A stretch of 64,000 nucleotides of DNA from JACZYA01 sp965247455 (GCA_965247455.1 CBDFHE010000016.1:1-64000); one strand, 5' to 3'; numbered from the stretch's first letter, positions 8,603-17,536 are shown. The notes: generated by a model not told the origin, from the sequence alone. A program made the numbers and translations.

Positions 8603-8938
8603 GTGGGAGATGGTCCTTTCCGGTCCTACGAGCGGCTGGTTCGCATTAAGGTGCTGGGCAAAACCGTCGAGGTGCCGGAGAAGAATATGCTGCTCCGGTG
8701 CTTCCAGTACATCAGCCCCGAAACCATCCCCTACGGTCGCTTCTGCTGGAACCAGGAATGCCAGACCTGCCGTATCTCCTACCGTCTTCCCGGCAAGAGG
8801 GAAGAGACTCGGGAGATTCTTTCCTGCAAGGTCCTAGTCGCCGAGGGGATGGAGATCACAGAACTGTCTCCCGAGCTCGCCTGGAACCTCAAGAAAGCGC
8901 TGCGTCGTAGCAGCCGGACGGTGGAAGCGGAAAAGTGA
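8603..8938 (+). CDS. Small [2Fe-2S] ferredoxin-like protein
   Basis: A 111-residue soluble protein. The pattern C-x4-C-x2-C in RFCWNQECQTCRISY at about residues 46-60, followed by a fourth cysteine in ILSCKVLV at about 78, matches the plant-type [2Fe-2S] ferredoxin fold. The GTG at 8603 is preferred over a frame extended upstream because an AAGGGAG ribosome-binding site precedes it. Its place directly after korAB suggests that it could accept or pass on their electrons, although KorAB enzymes usually use 2[4Fe-4S] ferredoxins. The function is inferred. Confidence 0.7.
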   Translation: MGDGPFRSYERLVRIKVLGKTVEVPEKNMLLRCFQYISPETIPYGRFCWNQECQTCRISYRLPGKREETREILSCKVLVAEGMEITELSPELAWNLKKALRRSSRTVEAEK

Positions 8939-9037
8939 GCCAGCCCGCACAGCCAAACTTCAATTAAAACTCGGTAGGGGCGTAGCCTGGGGATTCCGGG
9001 AAACGGTGAGATTCAGAGGGGTTCGCAGGAAAGCGCG

Positions 9038-9163
9038 TCAGCGTAACGCCAGGAAGATCAAGCCGCCGATGACTAACACCGCCGCCAGGATCACAGCTCC
9101 TTCGATCCACCACAGACGGCGTTCGCCTTCGGTGGGGTGCCGCCAGCCAATTCGTTGAAACAT
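9038..9163 (-). CDS. 41-residue single-pass membrane peptide
   Basis: A short frame reads MFQRIGWRHPTEGERRL followed by WWIEGAVILAAVLVIGGLIF and ends in LALR. A GGAGG ribosome-binding site lies eight bases before the ATG. The layout is a charged cytoplasmic head of about 17 residues and one membrane helix (about 21-40). No family is recognised. The good ribosome-binding site and clean amphipathic layout argue for a real gene. It is divergent from the Lon promoter and convergent with the ferredoxin-like gene. Confidence 0.55.
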   Translation of the reverse strand: MFQRIGWRHPTEGERRLWWIEGAVILAAVLVIGGLIFLALR

Positions 9164-9433
9164 GGAGAGGCCCTCCGGGAGTTGATGAGACTAGGGGGTG
9201 GGTGGAAAAGCGCCGGGTCTCTCGCCCGGGTTTCCTTCTGATTCGGTATCCATCACGATTCTGCCAGCCAGATTGTTTCGCGAGCCCGCCCAAAAGTCAA
9301 TAGCCTCCCCCTGAATGTGAGCAGTATCCTACGTTATCAGCAAATCCATAGGTGATCCTGCGCTTCTCGGGAGGGCCAAGTGTATGGAAAACTAACTCAG
9401 TATATGAGTCTCAAACAGTAAGATATAATGATA

Positions 9434-9462
9434 TTGACAAAGGCATATCGCTGTGCTACTGT
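9434..9462 (+). promoter_or_regulatory. Sigma-70 type promoter for lon
   Basis: TTGACA at 9434-9439 is followed after 17 bases by TACTGT at 9457-9462. Transcription would start near 9469, 25 bases before the GTG chosen for lon. A small inverted repeat ACTCA-N5-TGAGT lies upstream at about 9393-9407 and could be an operator, but it matches neither CIRCE nor the HspR site. Confidence 0.6.
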
Positions 9463-9493
9463 ACCTCTCGCTAAGGAGAAGAAGGAGAAGCAG

Positions 9494-11950
9494 GTGGAAA
9501 ATCAAAAGAAACTAGCCAAACTCGGTGACGAACTCCCTATTCTTCCTATCAGGGACCTCGTCCTCTTTCCGCAGGCAGTTTCGCCGTTGACGGTGGGTCG
9601 GGAGGGTTCTCTGCGCTTGGTCAAGTCGCTGGGCGAAGGGGAAAATCTGATCGGCTTGGTGACGCAGCGGGACGCGCGCGTGGACAAGCCCGAACCGGCT
9701 GACTTGCATCAGGTGGGAACGGTGGCGGTGGTCCACAAAGTCGTCACCATGCCCAACCAGACCCTGTTCGTGTTGGTGGAAGGCCTGCAGCGCATGCGGC
9801 TGCAGGAGGTGGTCCAGCACGAGCCCTTCCTGCGGGCCCGGATCGAGCCTCTGTCGGATGTTTTCCCCTCGGAGCAGGGGGCGGAGTTCCAAGCCCTGGT
9901 GCGCAACGTGCGCGAGCTTTTCCAAGAAATTGTCGCCGCGGTGCCGCAGCTCTCTGAGGAGTTGCAGAACGTGGCGTTGGATTTCGGCGATGCCGCCCAA
10001 CTGTCAGACTTCGTGTCGGCGTCGCTGCCGTTATTCTCCACTCGCACTCGGCAAGAGTTGTTGGAAACGCTGGACGTGAGCGCGCGCCTCCGCCGGCTCA
10101 GCGAAGAGTTGCTGAAGGAGCGCGAAATCATCCGTCTGCGCTCGAAGATTCAATCCGATGTGCAGGAGCAATTCAGCCAAACCCAGCGCGAGTACCTGCT
10201 GCGCGAACAAATGAAAGCGATTCAGAAGGAGCTCGGCGAAGCTGACGACAGCGAGCGCGAGATCGAAGAGTTACAGAAGAAAATTGACGATGCCGGCCTG
10301 CCCGATGACGTGAAGAAGGAGGCGCTGCGCGAGTTGAAGCGCTTGCGACGCATTCCCGTTGCCGCCGCTGAGCACACCGTCGCCCGCACCTACCTAGAAT
10401 GGCTGGCGGCCTTGCCGTGGGCGAAGTCGAGCGCGCAGGAGGTGGACGTCAAGCGCGCCGAGCAAATCCTGAATGAAGACCACTACGACCTGGAAAAAGT
10501 CAAGCAGCGCATGCTCGAATACCTGGCCGTCTTTCAATTGAAGCGCGACCTTAAGGGACCCATCCTCTGTTTCGTCGGACCGCCGGGAGTGGGCAAGACC
10601 TCTTTGGGCAAATCCATCGCCCGCGCCCTGGGCCGCAAGTTCGTTCGCATTTCCCTGGGCGGCATGCACGACGAAGCCGAAATCCGCGGCCACCGCCGCA
10701 CCTACATCGGCGCCTTGCCCGGCCAGATCATCCAGGGCATCCGCCGCGCCGAGACCAACGACCCCGTCTTCATGCTCGATGAAGTGGACAAGCTCGGCCG
10801 CGATTTCCGCGGCGACCCCGCCGCCGCCCTGCTGGAAGTGCTCGACCCCGAGCAGAACCACAGCTTCCGCGACCACTACCTCGACGTGCCTTTCGATCTC
10901 TCCAAAGTCCTTTTCATCACTACCGCCAACATCCTCGACCCCGTCCCTCCGGCCCTGCACGACCGCATGGAAGTCCTGGAGCTGCCCGGTTACACCGAAG
11001 AGGAAAAAGTTCACATCGCCCGGCAATACCTGGTCCCCAAGCAGGTGCGCGAGCACGGCCTGGAGCTGGGCAAGGACTTGAGCTTCACCGACCAGACCTT
11101 GCACGAAATCGTCCGCAGCTACACCCACGAGGCCGGCGTGCGCAACCTGGAACGCGAAAGTGCCACCGTCTGCCGCAAGCGCGCCCGGCAAATTGCCGAA
11201 AAGAGCAACGGGCTCCTGAACGTCACGCCCGAGGTGGTGCGCGAGTTCCTGGGTGCGCCCCGTTATCGGGTCGAGACCGAATTGGAAGAACGCACCAAGC
11301 GCCCCGGCGTAGCCGTGGCGGTGGCCTGGACTCCGGCGGGCGGCGACATCCTCTTCGTGGAAGCCGCGCGCATGCCGGGGACCAGCGGTTCGCGCGGCGA
11401 ATTCATCATCACCGGTCAGGTCGGCCAGGTGATGCAGGAATCCATGAAGGCGGCGCTGACCTGGGTGCGCGGCAGCGCCGAGCGCTATGGCATTGACCCC
11501 ACTAGTTTCCAGAAGCACGACGTCCATCTGCACGTGCCCTCCGGCGCCATTCCCAAAGACGGGCCTTCGGCCGGCGTTGTGATGGCGACCGCGTTGGTGT
11601 CACTGTTCGCCGACCGGGCGGTGAAGCCCTACGTCGCTTTGAGCGGTGAGATCACCCTCAGCGGGCAGGTGCTCACCGTGGGCGGCATCAAGGAGAAGGT
11701 GCTGGCCGCCAAGCGCAGCGGCGTGCGCATAATGGTGATGCCGAAGGACAACGAAGCCAACGTCCAGGAAGACATCCCCGCGCACCTGCGCGAGGGCATG
11801 ACCTTCCACTTCGTCAAGACCATTGACGAAGCGCTGGGCTACGCCTTCGAACCCAGCTTGGTCGCGCCCGTCCACACCGGCCCGACACGAGCAGGCCGCC
11901 GGGGCACCGCTTCCGAGCAGCCGCCCGCCTTCGGCGCCCGTCCTCACTAA
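9494..11950 (+). CDS. lon: ATP-dependent protease Lon
   Basis: An 818-residue cytoplasmic protease. The order is an N-terminal substrate-binding LON domain (LPILPIRDLVLFPQAVSPL), a coiled region, an AAA+ module with Walker A GPPGVGKTSLGKS at about residue 360 and Walker B VFMLDEVDK, and a C-terminal protease domain. The catalytic serine lies in PKDGPSAGV (about 692) and the lysine in GGIKEKVLAAKRSG (about 735), the usual 43 residues apart. GTG 9494 is chosen over an upstream ATG at 9428 because the latter lies ahead of the promoter, and an AGGAG sits six bases before the GTG. It degrades damaged and regulatory proteins. Confidence 0.95.
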   Translation: MENQKKLAKLGDELPILPIRDLVLFPQAVSPLTVGREGSLRLVKSLGEGENLIGLVTQRDARVDKPEPADLHQVGTVAVVHKVVTMPNQTLFVLVEGLQRMRLQEVVQHEPFLRARIEPLSDVFPSEQGAEFQALVRNVRELFQEIVAAVPQLSEELQNVALDFGDAAQLSDFVSASLPLFSTRTRQELLETLDVSARLRRLSEELLKEREIIRLRSKIQSDVQEQFSQTQREYLLREQMKAIQKELGEADDSEREIEELQKKIDDAGLPDDVKKEALRELKRLRRIPVAAAEHTVARTYLEWLAALPWAKSSAQEVDVKRAEQILNEDHYDLEKVKQRMLEYLAVFQLKRDLKGPILCFVGPPGVGKTSLGKSIARALGRKFVRISLGGMHDEAEIRGHRRTYIGALPGQIIQGIRRAETNDPVFMLDEVDKLGRDFRGDPAAALLEVLDPEQNHSFRDHYLDVPFDLSKVLFITTANILDPVPPALHDRMEVLELPGYTEEEKVHIARQYLVPKQVREHGLELGKDLSFTDQTLHEIVRSYTHEAGVRNLERESATVCRKRARQIAEKSNGLLNVTPEVVREFLGAPRYRVETELEERTKRPGVAVAVAWTPAGGDILFVEAARMPGTSGSRGEFIITGQVGQVMQESMKAALTWVRGSAERYGIDPTSFQKHDVHLHVPSGAIPKDGPSAGVVMATALVSLFADRAVKPYVALSGEITLSGQVLTVGGIKEKVLAAKRSGVRIMVMPKDNEANVQEDIPAHLREGMTFHFVKTIDEALGYAFEPSLVAPVHTGPTRAGRRGTASEQPPAFGARPH

Positions 11951-12148
11951 ACTAACAGGTTGCTGAAAAAATCCTTTTCGCAGTCATTCTGAGCGCAGCG
12001 AAGAATCTCTGGCTGGGGATACTTCGCTTCGCCCGGTATGACAGGAGGGAGGCAGGAATATCTGCTCTGCCAACACAGAGGAAAAGGGAGCAGCGCATTT
12101 CCCCCGGGGCAGACGAGAATGCCCATCCTAATTGAGGTCTTTGGTGGC

Positions 12149-12166
12149 GCAGACATTCTTGTCTGC
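12149..12166. repeat. GCAGACA-N4-TGTCTGC hairpin, dispersed repeat
   Basis: Perfect 7-bp arms with a TTCT loop. Degenerate relatives of the GACATTCTTGTCTGC core appear about 35 bases downstream (AGAATGTCTGTCC) and at about 14088-14120 (GGACATTTCTGTTTG and GGCAGACAAGAATGCC). Confidence 0.5.
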
Positions 12167-12244
12167 GGCGGCTGGAATTGGACAAAAGAAGAATGTCTGT
12201 CCTACTGAGGTGCTTGGAATCCCTGAGATTCTACGTCGTCTGTG

Positions 12245-12264
12245 GCCTGCCTGCGGCGGGCAGG
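12245..12264. repeat. CCTGCC-GGCAGG hairpin, dispersed repeat
   Basis: The sequence GCCTGCCTGCGG followed by CGGGCAGG folds back on itself. The same element with two base changes occurs at 27742-27764. Confidence 0.5.
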
Positions 12265-12441
12265 CTCCTCAGATTGACGGAGTTGCGGACTGTTTCAGCA
12301 TCCCGTTAAGCTGCTAACACACTCGGCTGGATTTCTCATTGCCGAAGTGTCTCCTGCGGGCTAGAGTGTGCACGCGAGCCGGAGTTTTTCTTTCCGCCTC
12401 GCACTAGCATTCTCGATGATTCTCGGCAGTTCTTCCACCCG

Positions 12442-13974
12442 ATGAACCAGACCGGCGAATTGGAACGGGTTTCCCCGGCGGAAGAGAAATTTGAGCGCCG
12501 GCGCCGGCGCATTGGTTTGCTGGCCGGGCCGGTGGCGGCGCTGGCGGTCTATTTCCTTTCTGCGAGTCTTCCCCCCGAGCAGCGCAGCCTGGCGGCCGTG
12601 CTGGTGCTGGTCATCGCCTTCTGGGTCACCGAAGCCATTCCCATCCCCGCCACCGCGCTGCTGGGGCCGGCCCTCTGCATCTTGTTGGGGGTGGGCGAGG
12701 CGCGCGACGTCTTTCGGGGTTTCGCCAACCCGGTGATTTTTGTTTTCCTGGGCAGCTTCCTGCTGGCGCGCGCCATGACGGTGAACCATCTCGACCGCCG
12801 CGTCGCCCTGGGCATACTGCGTTCGCGCTTGATTGGGTCCTCGCCCGCGCGCATTCGCTTGGCGGTAGGGGCAGCGGCAGCCTTGCTGTCAATGTGGATC
12901 AGCAACACCGCCTCGGTTGCCATCCTGTTTCCGATTGTGGTCGGCCTCAGCGACGCGCTTGAGCGTCTGTTCGCCCGCAGCGGCCCGGCGCTGGCGCGCG
13001 CCGGCCGCAGCTACGCCACCGGCTTGATGTTGATGACGGCCTACGCCGCTACGGTGGGCGGCTTGGCTACGCCCGTCGGCAGCCCGCCCAACCTGATCGG
13101 GTTGGGCATGATGGATACGATGGCCGGGCGGCGCATTCCTTTTTTCGAGTGGATGCTGCTGGGCTTGCCGGTATCACTGGTGCTGTTCGCGCTGCTGGCT
13201 CTGCTGATGCGTTACTTGCACCCGGCGCCTTCGCAGCGCCTGCAAGGGCTGGACACCGCCCTGGCGCAGGCCGAGCGCGGCATCGCCCCCTGGGGCCGCG
13301 CGCAGACCTATACGATGCTGGCCTTCTTTTGCGCGGTGGGGTTGTGGGTCTTGCCCGGGGTGGTGGCGTTGTTGAAGGGCACTGAGGACCCGCTCTACCA
13401 GCTTCTCAGCCAGCGTCTGCACGAAGGCGTGGTCGCGCTGCTGGCGGCTTCGTTGTTGTTTCTCCTGCCGGTGAGTTGGACTCCGCCGCGCGGCGCGCTC
13501 GCCTGGCGGGAAGCGGTGCAAATTGACTGGGGAACCATCCTGCTCTTCGGCGGAGGATTGAGCCTGGGCGGCCTGATGTACTCCACCGGACTGGCCGAGC
13601 GGCTGGCGCGCGGGCTGCTGGGCACGGGAGGCTCAATCAACTTATGGGCATTCACCGCAGCGGTGACGCTGTTTGCGTCCTTGATTACCGAAACCACTTC
13701 CAACACCGCCTCCGCCAGCATGATCATCCCGGTGGTCATCGCGGTGGCGCGGGCCGCGGGCATCTCACCGCTGCCACCGGCGCTGGGGGCGACGTTGGGC
13801 GCGAGCTTGGCCTTCATGCTGCCGGTTGCGACTCCGCCCAACGCCATCGTGTACGGCTCCGGCCGCATCCGCATTCTGCAAATGATTCGCGTCGGAGTGC
13901 TCTACGACCTGCTGGGTGTGGGTGTGGTGCTCCTGTTGCTGCGAATCCTCTGTCCGTTGCTCGGCTTGGTGTGA
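12442..13974 (+). CDS. SLC13/DASS-family anion (dicarboxylate or sulfate) transporter
   Basis: A 510-residue inner-membrane transporter of the divalent anion:sodium symporter family. Hydrophobic segments alternate with family signatures: FWVTEAIPIPATALLGP, the first substrate loop MWISNTASVAILFPI, and the second SLITETTSNTASASMIIPV followed by LPVATPPNAIVYGSG. SNT and TSNT are the paired motifs that bind sodium and carboxylate. It probably imports a dicarboxylate such as succinate or malate, but sulfate or other anions cannot be excluded. The gene is monocistronic and a hairpin follows the stop codon. Confidence 0.88.
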   Translation: MNQTGELERVSPAEEKFERRRRRIGLLAGPVAALAVYFLSASLPPEQRSLAAVLVLVIAFWVTEAIPIPATALLGPALCILLGVGEARDVFRGFANPVIFVFLGSFLLARAMTVNHLDRRVALGILRSRLIGSSPARIRLAVGAAAALLSMWISNTASVAILFPIVVGLSDALERLFARSGPALARAGRSYATGLMLMTAYAATVGGLATPVGSPPNLIGLGMMDTMAGRRIPFFEWMLLGLPVSLVLFALLALLMRYLHPAPSQRLQGLDTALAQAERGIAPWGRAQTYTMLAFFCAVGLWVLPGVVALLKGTEDPLYQLLSQRLHEGVVALLAASLLFLLPVSWTPPRGALAWREAVQIDWGTILLFGGGLSLGGLMYSTGLAERLARGLLGTGGSINLWAFTAAVTLFASLITETTSNTASASMIIPVVIAVARAAGISPLPPALGATLGASLAFMLPVATPPNAIVYGSGRIRILQMIRVGVLYDLLGVGVVLLLLRILCPLLGLV

Positions 13975-13987
13975 GGAAACAGAAAAG

Positions 13988-14013
13988 ACAAACCGGCGAA
14001 GAAGCCGGCTTGT
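13988..14013. terminator. Hairpin after the DASS transporter gene
   Basis: ACAAACCGGC at 13988-13997 pairs with GCCGGCTTGT at 14004-14013 with one mismatch and a six-base loop. No T-tract follows, so termination would be weak. A dispersed CGAGC...GAGGG repeat begins at once at about 14010. Confidence 0.45.
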
Positions 14014-14290
14014 CCCGAGCGCAACCGAGGGATGGCTTCTTCGCTGCTACCTGAAGGTGTGCAAAGATCCGGCAGCGCGGACATTTCTGTTTGCACGGCG
14101 CGGGAGAGGCAGACAAGAATGCCTGCTCACCGCAGGCAGGTCTGCCCCAGCGAGTTTTGAGCGAACCGGCAAGGTTCAGCCCAGCGGCTTCCGCCGCTGG
14201 GTCCCATGAGCAGAAGCCTGATTACGGCAAGTAGGCCCGCGGGCTGAACGGTAGTCATTTAGTTTGCTCCAGAGAGCGGTGAATGAAGAG

Positions 14291-15304
14291 CTAGCCCGGC
14301 GGGGCGGGGAGGTCGCGGAAGGAAAAGCGGGTTTCGACACCGGTGAATTTCTTGCCATCCACTTCCGCGTAGGGGTAGATGAAGTAATTCAACGGCTCGC
14401 CTTGTTGCGGGGGGGCGAGGCGAATGTCGCGCCCGGTGGTGAACAGCACCCGGTGCTGGTCGTGCGCGCCAAAGAAATAATCGCGCTGGGCGGGGTTTTT
14501 CCACGCCTCGGAAGCGTCCACCGGAATCCAGCCCACTTGGTCAAGATAGAACTGGGCCCAGCAGTGATAGCCCGGAATCTCTCCCGCAGTTTGTTTGCCG
14601 GGGAGAGGAAAGCCGATCTCAAACCGCGCCGGAATGCCCGCCGCGCGCATCATGCCGATGAAGAGGGAGTGGAAGTCGGTGCAGTTGCCGCGCTTGGCGT
14701 TGCAGGCAAAGACGGCGTCGCCCCGCCCCCAGCCGTCGCCTGATTTGTCGTAGCGCATGGTGGAGACCACGTAATTGTAAATGGCGCGCGCTTTGGCCAG
14801 TGGGTCCTGCAAGCCGCGCGTTTCCTGCTCGGAGAGCGCGCCGATCATTCCGTCCAGCGGCACCAGGCGATTCGGTTGCAGAAAGTGCGCGAACTCCCTG
14901 GTCGTGCTGGCCTGCGCGCTCAGAACCGAGAGCGCCGGCCGGACCGAGACGCGATGCTCGCGGCGGGTGACGCGAAACCGCAGCCGGACTTCCACCGGGC
15001 CGTTGTGATGCTCCGGCGGCGCCTGGACAAAAATGTATTGGTTGCCGAATTCCGGCTCCCGCTCGCGCATGAAGGGAAGCGGCGACTCGATGGTCAGGTT
15101 GCTGATGGTCTGGTGCTCATCTGAAGGAGGCAGGGGGATCCAGAGGCGCAAGCCCTCGCTCCCCGCAGGAAGCTCGGGAATGCGAGCGAGGTAAGTGAAC
15201 TCGAATGTTCTAACAGCAGCCGCATCTTCGCGCGGCCAGGAAGTCAGGGCCGCAGCGACAATAACGAGTGCTATCAAGATGAAGATACTTTTGCGCGCAT
15301 TCAC
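14291..15304 (-). CDS. Membrane-anchored transglutaminase-like (papain-fold) protein
   Basis: A 337-residue protein with an N-terminal signal anchor (about residues 5-22), a beta-rich domain of unknown role (about 30-150) and a transglutaminase-core domain. The catalytic triad is readable as Cys in AKRGNCTDFHSLF (about 210), His in GYHCWAQFYLD (about 250) and Asp in IPVDASEAW (about 263). Members act as periplasmic peptidases or amide-bond enzymes, and the substrate is unknown. The GTG start at 15304 is preceded by a GAGAGAG stretch. It has no operon partner. Confidence 0.8.
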   Translation of the reverse strand: MNARKSIFILIALVIVAAALTSWPREDAAAVRTFEFTYLARIPELPAGSEGLRLWIPLPPSDEHQTISNLTIESPLPFMREREPEFGNQYIFVQAPPEHHNGPVEVRLRFRVTRREHRVSVRPALSVLSAQASTTREFAHFLQPNRLVPLDGMIGALSEQETRGLQDPLAKARAIYNYVVSTMRYDKSGDGWGRGDAVFACNAKRGNCTDFHSLFIGMMRAAGIPARFEIGFPLPGKQTAGEIPGYHCWAQFYLDQVGWIPVDASEAWKNPAQRDYFFGAHDQHRVLFTTGRDIRLAPPQQGEPLNYFIYPYAEVDGKKFTGVETRFSFRDLPAPPG

Positions 15305-15540
15305 GGTTGTCTCTCTCTCAACGCTTGCTCCTTTAGAAGCACGGTCCGCATCTCAGGGTTCAAAAATGTGGTCCGAGGGCCCCCGGTTCACAGGTGCTCA
15401 AATGAAGCCGCAGACCCGAGAAATCAAGGGAGGCAGTCTAGCATAGAGGAAATTCGCAGCAGGAGAATTTTTTCCGTGGCCCGTGGCATTCAGGGGGCAT
15501 ATTGTCAACCGACGCAGGCTGCGGTTAGACTCGCCGCGCG

Positions 15541-16746
15541 ATGGAGTTGACGGTATTTTTCATTCTGGCCGGACTGTTGGCTGTGCAGAGCTTGATTGCC
15601 TTGCAGGATGGCGCCCGCTTCCTGCGCTTCGTGCGCCGCCGGCTCCAGCAACCCTTGCCTGCTTTTGCTCCTCCCACCACGGTTGTCTGTCCCTGCAAAG
15701 GCCTCGACGCCGAGCTGGAGGTCAACCTGCGCGCTGTACTGGAGCAGGACTATCCCAACTACGAAGTCCTCTTCGTCGTCGCTGACCCTGCTGACCCGGC
15801 GCGTGCCGTCTGCGAGCAGCTGGCCCGTACAAGCAGCGTGCCCGTCCGCGTCCTTGTGGCGGGAGCGCCGAGCGGCCGCGCCGAAAAGGTCAACAACCTG
15901 GAAGCGGGAGTCCGAGCCGCGCGAGCCGAGAGCGAGGCGTTTGTGTTTGTGGACTCCGACGGCCGCCCGCCCCGCGACTGGCTGCGCACGCTGGTCGCCC
16001 ATTTGGCCGAACCGCAGGTGGGTGCCGCCAGCACTTTCCGCTGGTACATCCCCGACGGCGATTTCCTTTCCGGCTTGCAGTCGGCTTGGAACGCCCCCGG
16101 GATGACCTACATGGGCGAATGGAGACGAAACTTCTGCTGGGGCGGGGGAACGGCTGTTCGGCGGGAGACTTTTTATGAGATTGATGTGCCGCGCTACTGG
16201 GCCGGTTGCGTCAGCGACGACTTGATGCTCACCCGCGCCCTGCGCGATGCCGGTAAGTCAATCATCTTTGTGCCGCAGTGTTTGGTCGCCACCCACCACC
16301 CCACCACCTGGACCAAGTTGCTGGAGTGGACCACGCGGCAGATTCTGCTCACACGAGTGTACGAGCCGCTCCTGTGGTGGCCGGCCGTGGGGGTGCACCT
16401 GTTTTTCTGCGGAGTGTTCCTCTGCGGATTTTTCCTGGCGGCTCGCTTCCTGCCGACTGCCTGGCAGACCAGCGCCACCGTTTTGTTGACTCTCGCCGCC
16501 ATCGCCGCGCTAGCGGTGGCCAAAGGCATCTATCGGCAGGCGTCGGTGTTGTTGTTGTTGCCCCAGCACCGCGAGGAGCTGCGCCGCACTTGGTGGAGCC
16601 CGACCTTGCAGGCGGCACTGGTGCCGTGGCTGATGGCGGCGAACTTCATCCTCTCGGCGCTCACCCGGCGGATGACCTGGCGCGGCATTACCTACGAGTT
16701 GCGCTCCCCCTGGAAAACGGTGATTGTGGAACCGTCAAGCCGCTGA
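15541..16746 (+). CDS. Membrane glycosyltransferase, family 2/21-like
   Basis: A 401-residue protein with one N-terminal membrane helix, a cytoplasmic GT-A domain and three or four C-terminal membrane helices (about 275-370). VVCPCKGLDAELEVNL opens the catalytic domain, VFVDSDGRPPRDWL is the metal-binding DXD-like site, VSDDLMLTRAL matches the D1-type acid motif, and RQILLTRVY resembles the (Q/R)XXRW motif of processive transferases. The layout resembles ceramide-glucosyltransferase-like and hopanoid-linked HpnI proteins, so a lipid-linked sugar product is likely. The exact substrate cannot be read from the sequence. Confidence 0.8.
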   Translation: MELTVFFILAGLLAVQSLIALQDGARFLRFVRRRLQQPLPAFAPPTTVVCPCKGLDAELEVNLRAVLEQDYPNYEVLFVVADPADPARAVCEQLARTSSVPVRVLVAGAPSGRAEKVNNLEAGVRAARAESEAFVFVDSDGRPPRDWLRTLVAHLAEPQVGAASTFRWYIPDGDFLSGLQSAWNAPGMTYMGEWRRNFCWGGGTAVRRETFYEIDVPRYWAGCVSDDLMLTRALRDAGKSIIFVPQCLVATHHPTTWTKLLEWTTRQILLTRVYEPLLWWPAVGVHLFFCGVFLCGFFLAARFLPTAWQTSATVLLTLAAIAALAVAKGIYRQASVLLLLPQHREELRRTWWSPTLQAALVPWLMAANFILSALTRRMTWRGITYELRSPWKTVIVEPSSR

Positions 16747-16890
16747 CGGATTCATGCAGACGGGCTTTTGCTCTTGGTTGTCCAACCCAGCGGCCCTTCG
16801 GGGTGAGCCCTGGGGCAGAAGCTTTGGGCTGAAGTCTTCAGGACGATCCCCTGCCGCCCCAAGAAACAACTTTGGTCGCCAAGAAAAGGC

Positions 16891-16916
16891 CGGCGATGCC
16901 CGTACGGGCATCGCCG
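16891..16916. repeat. Perfect 26-bp palindrome
   Basis: The sequence CGGCGATGCCCGT at 16891-16903 is followed directly by its exact reverse complement to 16916. It lies between the glycosyltransferase and DinB genes, which converge here, and could serve as a bidirectional terminator, although no T-tract adjoins. Confidence 0.55.
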
Positions 16917-16988
16917 CTACCAAATCGGATGGAAGGGGTAGCGGCGAAGAAGCCGCAAGGATTCTTCGTCGGTATTCTCCGCGCAGTT

Positions 16989-17483
16989 CTACTTTCGGCG
17001 TTGGAGGCGCTTGAGGAGTTGGATTTGGCCGGCGTGATAGAGGTCGTGGGCGGCGATACCGTAGATGTGGTCCATATTGCTCCAAATTGATTTCGCAGAG
17101 CGCGCGTGCAATCTGGACGCCAAGAAGTCCCCCACGATTTTCCGGAGCAAGTCGTGCTGTTCCTGCAATAGTCGGACGTCCTTCGCCCAGGTTTTCGAGT
17201 CAGTCTTTTTCGGCAGCCTCGGGAAGTTACTGCCGGGACGGGGGAACTTCAGCTCGGAGTCCCCGCTCAGCTTTCGTAGCACAATGTATTTCCAATAGGC
17301 CGCGTGCAGGACAATTTCCCAGATGTTGTGCCGCGCGGGCGCCGGTCTCCACCGCGCTTCTTTCACCGTGAGACCGCGCAGCGAGCCGCGCAGAGTGGTG
17401 CCGTGCCAGGCCTTTTTGTCGTAGGTTTGGTCCAGCTCTCGCAAGAGCAGTTGAATTTGGGGATTGGTCGCTTTGCGACGCAT
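16989..17483 (-). CDS. DinB/YfiT-family putative metal-dependent protein
   Basis: A 164-residue four-helix protein of the DinB-like fold. The three metal-binding histidines are recognisable in HNIWEIVLHAAYW (about residue 57) and HDLYHAGQIQL (about 146). Family members include bacillithiol and mycothiol transferases and many proteins of unknown role. It is separated from the upstream PuuD-like gene by an intrinsic terminator, so it probably has its own promoter. No function can be assigned beyond the fold. Confidence 0.8.
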   Translation of the reverse strand: MRRKATNPQIQLLLRELDQTYDKKAWHGTTLRGSLRGLTVKEARWRPAPARHNIWEIVLHAAYWKYIVLRKLSGDSELKFPRPGSNFPRLPKKTDSKTWAKDVRLLQEQHDLLRKIVGDFLASRLHARSAKSIWSNMDHIYGIAAHDLYHAGQIQLLKRLQRRK

Positions 17484-17493
17484 GGCTTCCCCA

Positions 17494-17536
17494 CAAAAAA
17501 ACAGCGGCGGCCAACCCTTTCAAGCTGGCCGCCGCG
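17494..17536 (-). terminator. Rho-independent terminator of the PuuD-like gene
   Basis: On the minus strand GCGGCGGCCA (from 17535) pairs with TGGCCGCCGC (to 17504) around a 12-base loop, and a run of seven T residues follows at 17501-17495. This is the clearest intrinsic terminator in the window. Confidence 0.8.

Larger units (their letters stand above)
11951..12441. other. Intergenic region filled with dispersed repeats
   Basis: About 490 bases without a gene. It contains CATTCTGAGCGCAGCGAAGA at about 11984-12004, a repeat type common between genes in several bacterial phyla, the GCAGACA/TGTCTGC hairpin at 12149-12166, and a CCTGCC/GGCAGG hairpin at 12245-12264 that recurs at 27742-27764. 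Confidence 0.55.

Noticed and set aside
9393..9407. CIRCE or HspR operator upstream of lon
   Set aside because: The inverted repeat ACTCA-N5-TGAGT has the wrong orientation and spacing for either heat-shock operator.
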